46,916 nucleotides of DNA from Chthoniobacteraceae bacterium (lineage in GTDB: Bacteria > Verrucomicrobiota > Verrucomicrobiia > Chthoniobacterales > Chthoniobacteraceae), in contig CANIWM010000051.1 in NCBI GenBank assembly GCA_947471505.1, positions 1 to 46,916 on the forward strand, in the 5' to 3' direction. A program made the translations under genes and the position numbers. Every line of letters begins with the position of its first letter. Within the stretch, counting starts at the first letter, position 1. The notes below the pieces were generated by a model that saw only the letters and a list, made by a program, of their open reading frames with translations, was not told where the DNA came from and did not search any database. Positions 25,301-34,100 of the stretch are shown here, piece by piece.

Positions 25301-28300
25301 GGCCACGGAGAAATCGCTCATCTTTTCCGGCCCGGCCACGCTCAGCGGAACGCGGACGCTGACCTCCACGGTCGGCAACACGGTCGCGGGCATCACCGTG
25401 CAATTCTCGAACGGCATCGGCGAATCCGCAGCACTCAGCGGCCTGACGAAAGCAGGCACGGGCAACCTCACACTCAGCGGGCTGAATACCTTCACCGGCC
25501 CGACGAACATCAGCGCAGGGCGCCTTTCCTATACGAAATCCTTCGCCCTTTACGCCAACAACCCAGCGAGCTGGACGGATACGAACATCACCGTCGCCAA
25601 CGCCGCGACCATGATGCTCAACGTCGGTGGCGTGAATGAATTTACCTCCGCAAACGTAGCGACGATTGCCGGGCTGGGGACGGCGACCGGCGGCTTCCAG
25701 ACAGGCTCGACGCTGGGGCTCGACACGACGAACGGGAGCCTCACGCACAACGCTGCGATTGTGAATCCGAACGCCGGAGCAAACGCGATCAACCTCCTGA
25801 AAATCGGCGCAAACAACCTCACGCTAAATGGCACAAACACCTACACGGGAATAACCACCATCCAGGGCGGCACCGTGTTTGCAAATGGCCCCAGCGCGAC
25901 TTCGCAAATCATTATCAACGGCGGCACCAACACGACTCTGCAGGTGACCAACCCAGGCGCGACGGGCACAGGGAGCATCAATATCGCGACAGGTGCCACC
26001 ACTCCGAGCCTCTTGTTCCGGCTGGATGGCGGAGGCAACATTTCATTGCCCAACTCGCTGGTCGGGAACAGCGGCATCACCACAAATATCGACGTGAACA
26101 ACAACGGCACCGGAACCAACGGTGTCGTCCAGCTCAACGGCATCCCGACCACTGGCATCGGCAATGTCACCTTCAATATCACCGGGGGCAACGGCTACAG
26201 CCTGCACATCGCCTCGATATTCGCATCAGGGGGCGCGAATGGTACGACGCTGGTGAATCCGACCACGGCCAGCGTCACCTTCGGAAACATCAGTTCGATT
26301 ACCAACAACTTTGCCTATAACTGGCAGTTCGATGGAACTGCGACCGGCAACGCCGTGATTGGCGCGATTACCAATGGCAGTGGCCCCCTTTCGGTGACGA
26401 AAGCCAACACCAGCATTTGGACCCTCTCCGGGAACAACACCTACTCGGGTGCGACCGCAGTGAACGCAGGCACGCTCATCCTCTCCGGCACGAACACCGG
26501 GGCTGGTGCAACGACCGTCGTCGGTGGCACTTTGCAGGCGGGCGCAGATGGCGCGCTGAACCCGAACTCCGCTGTGACGATGACGGATGCGGCGGCGGCT
26601 GTTCTCGACCTCAACGGCAAACTCGGCACCATCGCCTCGCTCGCAGGCGGCGGACCTCTCGGCGGTAACGTCACCCTCGGTAGCGGCACGCTCACCACGG
26701 GCGATTCGACTTCGACTTCCTACTCCGGAAACATCACCGGCGCGGGCAATCTCGTCAAAGCAGGCACCGGCGCATTCACTCTCGCGACTCCGCAGGCATA
26801 CACCGGCACGACAGCGGTGAATGCCGGATCGTTGCTGGTGAATAGCACGCTCGCGTCATCCGCCGTGACAGTCGCAGGCGGCACGCTCGGCGGCACCGGC
26901 ACGGTCGCGGGAACGGTGACCATTAGTGCGGGCGGAATGCTTTCACCTGCCACCTCGACGACAGCAGGCACGATCACCGTTGCCGGCCTCACGCTCGATG
27001 CGGGCTCGGGGATTGCGTACGAATTTGGCGGAACAAGCGACCTCGTTGCCGTCACAAGCGCAAACGGCCTGACGCTCAATGGCGGTGCGCTCAGTCTCTT
27101 CGCCACAGGCGGAGCCACCCCGCTCGTTACGAACGGAACCTACACGCTCTTTAATTACCTGACTGCCTTCGGCGGCGCGCTCACAAACCTCTCCGTCGCG
27201 AACTCGCAGGCGGGCAAAACCTACTCCGTCGCCGACACCGGCAGCACCATCACGCTCACCGTCGGCACTGCGGTATCGACCGATTGGAACGGCGGCGCGG
27301 CAGACGGGCTGTGGACCACTGCTGGTAACTGGACCGGTGGCACGCCAAACAGCGTCGGCGCAGTCGCCACCCTCGGCACTACGCCAACCTCGCCGACGAG
27401 CATCGCAGTGGACGGCGCGAAGACCGTGGGCTCGATTATTTTTGACAATGCGAACGCCTACACCATCACGGGTGGCGCGACCGACACGATCACGCTGGAT
27501 AGCGGCATCGCTGCGGCGGTTCTCTCGGTGACTACCGGCAGCCACACGATCAATGCGCCAATCGTTCTGAACGGCCCCGTAAACATCACGCCTGGCGCTG
27601 GCACATCACTAACGCTCGGAGGTGTTCTCTCCGGATCAAAGACAGTCACTTACAACGGCGCGGGGACGGTCACTGTGTCGGGTACGAACACGTATTCCGC
27701 AGGCACCACGCTCGTCTCCGGCACGCTTAGCCTTGCGAACGGCGCAGCGCTCGGAACCGGCACATTCACCATCAGCGGCGGCACGCTCGACGCAGCCAGC
27801 GCTCTCACTCTCACGAATAACAACGCGCAGGTCTGGAGCGGCGACTTCGCTTTCACCGGCAGCAATAACCTCAATCTGGGCACGGGCGCGGTTTCTATCC
27901 CGGTTAGCCGGACCGTCACCGTGAACGGAAGCACGCTCACCGTGGGCGGCGCCATCTCCGGTTCCGGTCTTATTAAGGCGGGCAACGGCACTTTGGAACT
28001 TACCGGCAATAACACGTTCACTGGCGCGCTGACCGTCAGCGCGGGCACCGTGATTCTTTCCGGCGAAAACTCCGCACGCCCGGCTGCGACGAACGGTCAG
28101 ACCGTCGTTAACGGCACACTCCAACTCCAGGCGAAGGCAGGCAACACCACGGCGGGCGTCTCCACCGCGCTCTCCGGCGAACGGACTGCCAACCAGCCGC
28201 TCTTGCTCAACACCGGCGGCACGCTGCAACTGCGCAGCGACAGCGCCGTCACATTTGCGGGCGCAAACGGCATGGGCGGACTCGGCAGCGCCACCGTCGC

Positions 28301-30950
28301 AATCGACGTGAACCAGCTCACCGGGGCAGGAACGAACAACGCAATCACCCTCGCGCCCGGCGGCTTCAATGTCAGCGCGACGACCATCAACGTGAGCGGC
28401 GGAAACGGCTACTCGCTACGCCTGCCCGCCATCACCAGCGTCGGGGCAAATACCAGCACGTATAACGGAAACAGCGCACCCATCAGCATCGGCACCTACA
28501 CCGCCAGCGTCACCGGCGCACACGTCCTCGGCCTCGGCGGAACGAACACCGCGAATGTCGTGACGGGCGTCATCTCCAACGGCAGCGCAACCTCCGTGGC
28601 TGTGCTCAAAACGGGCAGCAGCTCGTGGGACTTGCAGGGCGTGAGCACCTTCACCGGTGCACTCACCGTCCGCGAAGGTACGCTCACGGTTTCTGGCGGA
28701 AAAACCGGGAACATTGGAGCTATCACCGTCGGCGACACCGCGGGACTCAGCGCCACGCTCAATATCTCAACCGGCACTTATCCCCTCGCTGCCAATAATT
28801 TCAACGTTGGTAATCAGGCCACCACGCCGGGAACGGCAACCGTCAATCAAAGCGGCGGTGCAGTCTCGTTCACGGGCGGCAATCAGCTTCTGATCGGGCA
28901 GAACACGGTCGGAAACACAGGCACCTACAACCTCAGCGGCGGAAGTATCACGACCATCACCAGCGCGACCCGCGGCATCATGCTCGGTGTGAATGCCAAC
29001 GCGACCGGCATCTTTAACCTTAGCGGCACCGGCGTCCTCAACATGACCGCAGCCTCCGGCGGCGGCGGTAACGCATTTCTCCAAATTGGGCGCTCTGACA
29101 CTACTACCGCCGACAACACGACCACGCTCTTCAACCAGACCGGCGGCACTGCAAACGTCGGCATTCTCGGCATCGGCGGCGGCGGCACCGGCGGTGTGAA
29201 TGGTATCAACCTCAGTTCCACCCTCACCCTCACGGGCGGGACTTTCATCGCCAGCACGTTCACGGTCCTTGCAGCGGGTAATACCAACACCGCCACCATC
29301 AACATCGGCGGCACCGCAGACGTGACGCTTCCCGCATTCCCGACAGTGCGCGGCACCAGCTCCACTGCGACGATCAATTTCGACGGCGGCACGCTCCGCT
29401 CACTCGCCGCGAGCGCCACCTACATGGGCAGCCTCACGAACGCCTTCATCAAGGCGGGCGGCGCAAAGTTCGACCTCGCGAACAACATAACCGTCACCCA
29501 AGCACTGCTCGAGCATCCCATCTCGACAGGCGGTGGATTCACCAAAGCGGGTGCGGGGACTTTGACGCTGACGGGTCTGAATAGTTACACGGGGAAATCG
29601 ACCGTCTCAGCAGGCGGCCTCACTTTCAACACCATCGGCAATGTCGGCGGCGGAGCCAGCACCCTCGGCGCACCGACGACGGTTGCAGAAGGCACCATAG
29701 ACCTCTCGGGAATCCTTACATACACAGGCGCGGCGACTTCCACGGACCGCGTGATCAACCTGCCCAACCCGGCTGTGGGCGTCACCATCAACAACAGCGG
29801 CTCCGGCCTGCTCACGCTGAACGGCGACGTCACCGGCAACTCCTCGAACCTCCTCTACCGTGGAAACGGAAACATCACGATGAACGGGGTTATCCCAGCC
29901 ACCCATACCGGCACCGTCACCCACACAGATGCCGGCACATTGACCCTCACGAATGCGGCCAACGCCTTCACCGGGGCACTCGTCGTCTCCAAAGCAATCG
30001 TGAGCGTGGACACCATCGATAACAAGGGAGTCGCATCCGGCATCGGTGCAGGCACGCTGATCACGCTCGGGCAATCTGGCTTTAATAACACCGGCACCTT
30101 CCAGTTCACCGGAGTCGGCGGCGGCTCGACCGACCGCGACATCGACATCCAGAGCAACCTTGCACAAGCCAACGGCGGCATTATCGAAAACACCGTCGCG
30201 GGCCAATTGCTCACGCTCAGCGGCAACGTCACCGTGGGCGGCACGGGCACACTCCCGACTCTCGGCCTCACTGGCGTAGGTAACGGCAGACTCAGCGGCA
30301 ACATCCTCGGCACATCGCCCCTGGCCATCACCAAATCCGGCACCGGCACTTGGACGCTCGCTGGCGCAAACACGCAAACCGGCGTGACCAACGTGAACGC
30401 GGGCACGCTCAATATCACCGGCAGCATTAGCGGGAGCGCAGTGACCGTGAACAACACCGGCACCCTCGGCGGCATCGGCTCCACCGGCGCACTCACCGTG
30501 AACAGCGGCGGCACCGTCGCACCCGGTCAATCGCCCGGCGTCCTGAGCACGGGAGCCGCGACATTTGCCGCAGGCAGCACGCTGGCAATCGAGGTCAACG
30601 GCCTCACGCTCGGCACGCAATACGACCAACTCAGCGTCACCGGCGCGGTGAACATCACAGGGGCCACGCTCAGCCTCAGCGGCTCGTATTTTACCACGCC
30701 AGCCATCACGAGCGACCTCTTCACCATCCTGCTCAACGACGGAAACAGCGACGCCATCACCGGTACCTTCGCCGGCCTCGCAGAAGGCGCGCACGCATTC
30801 TCCGGCTTTGGGCAAGACTACACCATCAGCTACATCGGCGGAGACGGGAACGACATCGTCCTCACCGCAGTCCCCGAGCCCGGCAGCGCAGTGCTCGTGC
30901 TCGGCGGTCTGGCACTCCTCGGCGCACGCCGCCGCCGCCGCATGGAGTGA
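22365..30950 (+). CDS. Giant PEP-CTERM protein with autotransporter-associated beta-strand repeats
   Basis: A 2861-residue exported protein. The N-terminus has a twin-arginine-like signal (TTRRAVILASSIASVFA), probably cleaved after AGGASA at 38. Most of the length is a parallel beta-helix of passenger-associated transport repeats (TIGR02601/PF12951 type) with the text GTLTLTGxNTYTGxTTVxxGTL. It ends in the PEP-CTERM anchor VPEPGSAVLVLGGLALLG plus ARRRRR (about 2836-2861), which exosortase cuts to tether or release surface proteins (established for the PEP-CTERM family). Two modules each open with a W-rich start: IWQGATDTLWALDSNW (39-54) and DWNGGAADGLWTTAGNW (from 1640). The start at 22365 is chosen because longer frames lack a signal. 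No exosortase gene is in the window. Confidence 0.93.
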   Translation: MKTPTSPSPNRFTTRRAVILASSIASVFASVKAGGASAIWQGATDTLWALDSNWTAPVPGLGDTATFNGLGNGNVILDFGVGGVTVGNLTFDTSSVAGYTLGSGAAGSQSLTLGNAGTISLTSTVAANQLVNAALTLGNDGTAQTFTLANESTTNSLTVAGSIAGSIGSGVKTLAVAGSGATTLSGTISNGTGGTVAISKTGNGTLALSNTGNTFSGGVTVAAAAGVVTATMAAGTNASGLGTGAVSIGAGSTVNVQAINTVNVTNALNNVFTGSGLLKLTFAANTTARNTSLGDLSGFAGTIQLSNLGVTGDKLNTNANMVNLAAALVVDSGSTLFVSGTTSFNGGISLNGIGNNEGRGAIRMGTAVLRGNISLAGSTTIGLDANTYGILTGNISADGLATLTFGGSQAGNGTLTGNLSDGPGTLSLTKANAGTLWLTGANNYTGATTITGGRLQLGLGGTTGSLSPNSSVIVSSGASITFNRSNAMALGTDFGAISGAGNAIQNGTGTTTFGGATALTYTGITAINRGTLALDFAALATPTNMINSGSALQLGGGTLSVLGKSAGATAQTFNGTALTAGRSVIAPNRGTGTSTTVTLGALTSSAGSSINFTPNTAWASGANATTAGVASATEIVTVTSVTRNGTAITMPGAGAFAYIGANVFNNTGASTRYAVVQGAAAAPYQIVGGPLSTAFAVTGGSASTVYSTGAAQTLTGATTNYALISTAAGAVTIANGGFAYTLNGYLGTAAGTVTMSGTGALTIGAEKDFVVNNAAAGGLTISSVIANSAGGASSVTNSSTSTGVLTLSGTNTYTGGTFFNGGTTIVVSDAAASNNAPLGFVPAAATPGNLTFNGGTLQLSPTAAMTLAAQRGINLGASGGTINLTTAFAVTMNSIIAGIGGLTLNNSSTSTVAIGGVNTYTGGTFINGTGLIVPVNVASPFGVGGILTLNGGQMRATTTGTVTIPNPVNIAANTTFPTAATEKSLIFSGPATLSGTRTLTSTVGNTVAGITVQFSNGIGESAALSGLTKAGTGNLTLSGLNTFTGPTNISAGRLSYTKSFALYANNPASWTDTNITVANAATMMLNVGGVNEFTSANVATIAGLGTATGGFQTGSTLGLDTTNGSLTHNAAIVNPNAGANAINLLKIGANNLTLNGTNTYTGITTIQGGTVFANGPSATSQIIINGGTNTTLQVTNPGATGTGSINIATGATTPSLLFRLDGGGNISLPNSLVGNSGITTNIDVNNNGTGTNGVVQLNGIPTTGIGNVTFNITGGNGYSLHIASIFASGGANGTTLVNPTTASVTFGNISSITNNFAYNWQFDGTATGNAVIGAITNGSGPLSVTKANTSIWTLSGNNTYSGATAVNAGTLILSGTNTGAGATTVVGGTLQAGADGALNPNSAVTMTDAAAAVLDLNGKLGTIASLAGGGPLGGNVTLGSGTLTTGDSTSTSYSGNITGAGNLVKAGTGAFTLATPQAYTGTTAVNAGSLLVNSTLASSAVTVAGGTLGGTGTVAGTVTISAGGMLSPATSTTAGTITVAGLTLDAGSGIAYEFGGTSDLVAVTSANGLTLNGGALSLFATGGATPLVTNGTYTLFNYLTAFGGALTNLSVANSQAGKTYSVADTGSTITLTVGTAVSTDWNGGAADGLWTTAGNWTGGTPNSVGAVATLGTTPTSPTSIAVDGAKTVGSIIFDNANAYTITGGATDTITLDSGIAAAVLSVTTGSHTINAPIVLNGPVNITPGAGTSLTLGGVLSGSKTVTYNGAGTVTVSGTNTYSAGTTLVSGTLSLANGAALGTGTFTISGGTLDAASALTLTNNNAQVWSGDFAFTGSNNLNLGTGAVSIPVSRTVTVNGSTLTVGGAISGSGLIKAGNGTLELTGNNTFTGALTVSAGTVILSGENSARPAATNGQTVVNGTLQLQAKAGNTTAGVSTALSGERTANQPLLLNTGGTLQLRSDSAVTFAGANGMGGLGSATVAIDVNQLTGAGTNNAITLAPGGFNVSATTINVSGGNGYSLRLPAITSVGANTSTYNGNSAPISIGTYTASVTGAHVLGLGGTNTANVVTGVISNGSATSVAVLKTGSSSWDLQGVSTFTGALTVREGTLTVSGGKTGNIGAITVGDTAGLSATLNISTGTYPLAANNFNVGNQATTPGTATVNQSGGAVSFTGGNQLLIGQNTVGNTGTYNLSGGSITTITSATRGIMLGVNANATGIFNLSGTGVLNMTAASGGGGNAFLQIGRSDTTTADNTTTLFNQTGGTANVGILGIGGGGTGGVNGINLSSTLTLTGGTFIASTFTVLAAGNTNTATINIGGTADVTLPAFPTVRGTSSTATINFDGGTLRSLAASATYMGSLTNAFIKAGGAKFDLANNITVTQALLEHPISTGGGFTKAGAGTLTLTGLNSYTGKSTVSAGGLTFNTIGNVGGGASTLGAPTTVAEGTIDLSGILTYTGAATSTDRVINLPNPAVGVTINNSGSGLLTLNGDVTGNSSNLLYRGNGNITMNGVIPATHTGTVTHTDAGTLTLTNAANAFTGALVVSKAIVSVDTIDNKGVASGIGAGTLITLGQSGFNNTGTFQFTGVGGGSTDRDIDIQSNLAQANGGIIENTVAGQLLTLSGNVTVGGTGTLPTLGLTGVGNGRLSGNILGTSPLAITKSGTGTWTLAGANTQTGVTNVNAGTLNITGSISGSAVTVNNTGTLGGIGSTGALTVNSGGTVAPGQSPGVLSTGAATFAAGSTLAIEVNGLTLGTQYDQLSVTGAVNITGATLSLSGSYFTTPAITSDLFTILLNDGNSDAITGTFAGLAEGAHAFSGFGQDYTISYIGGDGNDIVLTAVPEPGSAVLVLGGLALLGARRRRRME
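22960..30420 (+). repeat. About fifteen PATR-type coding repeats
   Basis: Units of about 30 residues, each a K-x-G-x-GT start followed by LTLSGxNTYTG and a GTL close, recur at roughly 22961, 23650, 23885, 24776, 25090, 25447, 25797, 26397, 26755, 27655, 27975, 28605, 29545, 29925 and 30330. Spacing is irregular, so the copies are old and divergent and are separated by other beta-strand text. In between lie two copies of a second module with GGNGYSL (about 26185 and 28400). Confidence 0.8.
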
Positions 30951-30962
30951 AAATCACAGATT

Positions 30963-31028
30963 TACCGGGGCTTCTTGACGGGTGCCCCGGTGGAGTAAGG
31001 CTGGAGTTTCTTGACGGGTGCTCCAGCC
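30963..31028. repeat. Tandem covarying hairpins with identical 12-nt loop
   Basis: Hairpin 1 is ACCGGGGC (30964-30971) with GCCCCGGT (30984-30991). Hairpin 2 is GGCTGGAG (30999-31006) with CTCCAGCC (31021-31028), closed by a T-G pair. Both loops read TTCTTGACGGGT. Counted from the loop, base pairs 3, 6 and 8 differ by compensating changes on both arms, so the structure is conserved while the stem sequence is not. No T-run follows either. The type of element is unknown to me. Confidence 0.75.
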
Positions 31029-31045
31029 AAAGGATGGAGGAACTG

Positions 31046-31126
31046 ATGGGGGCGCTACGGGATCATGGTGCGCGACCACAGGACTTTCACGGTGGCGGTG
31101 TCGCAGGGGTGCGGCACCGCCACTGA
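31046..31126 (+). CDS. Candidate 26-residue leader peptide
   Basis: An ATG with GGAGG five bases ahead (31036-31040) opens a frame of 26 codons, rich in His, Gly and Arg (ends GVRHRH), stopping at TGA 31124-31126. The good Shine-Dalgarno with ideal spacing is rare in this window. The last 11 codons and the stop cover a 14-bp hairpin, so ribosomes translating it would melt that stem. It lies 17 bp before the CotH gene. It may also be chance; the product resembles nothing known. Confidence 0.35.
   Translation: MGALRDHGARPQDFHGGGVAGVRHRH
31092..31123 (+). terminator. 14-bp hairpin before the CotH gene (terminator or attenuator)
   Basis: GTGGCGGTGTCGCA (31092-31105) pairs fully with TGCGGCACCGCCAC (31110-31123), one pair being T-G, around a GGGG loop. 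It is followed by TGACTCTCTTCAATTTTCT, only partly T-rich, then ATG 31144. It could end transcripts of the giant gene, or act as an attenuator or a translation block for the next gene. Confidence 0.55.
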
Positions 31127-31143
31127 CTCTCTTCAATTTTCTA

Positions 31144-34100
31144 ATGAGCAAACGACTTTCACACTTCATCGCCCTCTGGCTCGCGCTAGTCGGAAGCGCC
31201 TTTGCGCTCACGAACGGCAATTTTGAAGCGACGCCGTTTTCCACCGGATGGACGATCACGGGAGCACCGGTCGTCACGCCGGGGATCGCGCCGGGCTCCA
31301 CGCAAGGTGCGCGTTTTTCTACCACGGGGCAGGCGCTTTCGCAGACGGTTGCGTGGGGCGCGGAGTGGTCGCTGGAGAATTACTTCGCCATCCGCTCCAC
31401 CGGAGTCCGTGCGTATTCCTGCATCATCGGCCTCGGGGCTGCGCCCAACGGGATCAACCTTCGCTACGAAGCGGGTGCGTTCCATGTGTATAATGGGACG
31501 ACTGCCGCGTGGGTCGCGCTGCCGACGCTGGGCACCGTGCTGGCCTCCGTGGATGCAAATGCTGACGGCGATTTGGACGATGTGGGCGATACAAAGAATG
31601 TCTATCGCATCCGCATCACTGGCCACTCGTTCGGCACCGCAGGCTGGAACTACGAGGTCTCGGTGAGCGATGCAAACTCCCCTACATTCACTCGCAACGT
31701 CGCAAACCTCACGACCAACCAGAACGCCTCGGGCGCGGCCAACTTCCCGACGCTGATCAAATACAGCGCGGAGTTCGGAAGTAACCCCGGCTATTGGCTC
31801 GACGATGTGAAATCGCACGAGGACGCATTGCCTGTCATTCGCTCGTTCCTCACGACGGCGGGCAACATCGGTGGTCCCGGCTTGCCTGCGAGCGCGCAAC
31901 TCTCGTGGGCCGTGGATGGCGCGGATGCCGTTTCCATTTCGGGAATCGGTGCCGTCGCCACGACTGGCACCGCGACCGTGAGCCCGACGGCGCAGACGAC
32001 TTACACGCTCTCGGCCACCATCGGCGCTTCGTCTGCCTCCACGGCCACCGTCGTCATCTCGGTCAATGCGGCTCATCCCAGCATCACCGAGTTCCAAGCC
32101 GCCGACGGCACCCTCCTCGACGTGGACGGTGACAAGCCCGACTGGATCGAGCTTTTCAACCCAAACGCCTTCACGCTGAACCTCGCGGGCTACCAGCTCA
32201 CCGACACCGCCACACCGGGCGACAACTGGATCTTCCCGCAGACGAACCTCGCGCCCGGCGGCTACGTCGTCGTCTTTGCATCGGGAAAAAACCGCGCCAT
32301 CTCCGGCGCGCAGCTTCACACCGACTTCAACCTCGCGGCCAGCGGCGAATACCTTGCGCTGCACGCGCCCGGCGGCGTGCTCGTCCAGCAGTTCCCGGCG
32401 GACTATCCCACGACGCAGAAGTTCCCGAAGCAATACGCCAACACCAGCTACGGGCTCCTCGGTGGACTCGCGAAGTATTTCAAACCCTCCACGCCCGGCG
32501 CAGCGAATGGCTCAGGCTTCGACGGCGTGGTGGAAGACACGAGCTTTTCGATAAAGCGCGGCATCTACTCGACCGCGCAGACGGTCGCCATCACCACCGT
32601 CACACCCGGCGCGCAAATCCGCTACACAACCACCAGCGCGGAACCTACCGCGACGACGGGCACGGTTTACACCGCTCCGCTCACCATCTCCGCGACGACC
32701 ACGCTGCGGGCCGCGGCGTTCAAGACGAACTTCGCGCCGACGAATGTGGACACAAACACTTACATCTTCCCCGCCGATGTGGTGACGCAGGCGACGATGA
32801 GCACGACCATCACACAGCACGCGACGTACGGGCCGCAGATGGTCGCCGCGCTCACCGATTTGCCGAGCATCTCCGTGGTCACGCCCGGCACCATCGTGAA
32901 CGGAGCCGACACCGTCTGCTCGTTCGAGTTCATCCCCACCGTCGGTGCGGGAGTGCAGGAAAATGCCGGCGTCGAGCTGTTCGGCGGCGCATTCACGAAC
33001 TTCGCGAAGAAGAGCTTCCGCTTTAAGTTCAAAGCCGACTTCGGCGCGACGAGCATCAAGATTCCCGGCCTTTACGCCAACCACGCGCACGGCTGGAAAC
33101 CGATTGAAGAGTTCGACGAACTCGAAGTCCGCAGCGGCTCGCACGACATGGCGCTGCGGGGATTCTATATGTCGAATCCTTTCACCGATGCGACGATGCT
33201 CGACGCCGGAAACTGGAACCCGCACGGACGCTTTGCCCACATGTATATCAACGGCGTTTACTGGGGCATGTTCCACGTCCGCGAGCGATGGGACGCGGAC
33301 CTCCACACCGCGTATCTCGGCGGACCATCGAGCGACTTCGAGAGCATCAACGGCAACCTCAACGTCGGCGGCTGGGCCGACCCCGGCGACCCGTACGACG
33401 GCGACGGCGCATCATGGACGCGCATCAAATCGCTCCGCACCAACTACACGCAACTCAAGCAATACATGGACATGCGGAGCTACGTGGACTTCCAGCTCAT
33501 GTACATGTTCGGAACCAGCGAGAACGAATGGCGGAGCACCGGCCCGAAAGACATCGGCAGTGGCGCGAAGTACATGATGAACGACTCCGACGGTTTCCTC
33601 GCCACGGCAGCCTACGGCGCGCTGGCTGCGCAAAACACAAATCGCGCTGCGACCCGCTCCAATCCCGCCGCCGGCAGACAAGTTGGCGACGGCCCCGGCG
33701 GCGTCTTCAGCCAGCTCTGGCAGGAAGGACACGTGGACTACAAAATGTTCCTCGCCGACCGCATCCACGCGCTCTTGTTCAACAACGGCGCGCTCACCGT
33801 CGGGAAAACCCAGGCGCGTCTCACCGGACTCTGCAACGAAATCGAACGCGCATTTTACGCCGAAGCCGCACGCTGGAGCACCGTCAGCGCCACACAATAT
33901 CGCACGCCGTCCACATGGGCCACCGAGCGCGACAACATGCTCAACAACTGGCTGCCAGCGCGCGGCCCCATCTACATCGGCCAACTGCAAGGCGCGGGCT
34001 ACTACCCCACGACCGCCGCGCCCGCGTTCGCCAGCGCCACCGTCGCAAATGGAGCCACCGTGAGCTTCCCCGTCAGCGGCGCCACCGTCTATTTTACCAA

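Noticed and set aside
22960-30420. CRISPR array
   Set aside because: The repeats are coding, irregularly spaced and divergent, unlike CRISPR repeats; no cas gene is present.
22748-30815. Several long minus-strand frames across the giant surface-protein gene
   Set aside because: They are shadows caused by biased codons of the PATR repeats; low-complexity V/P/S/A text with no domain.
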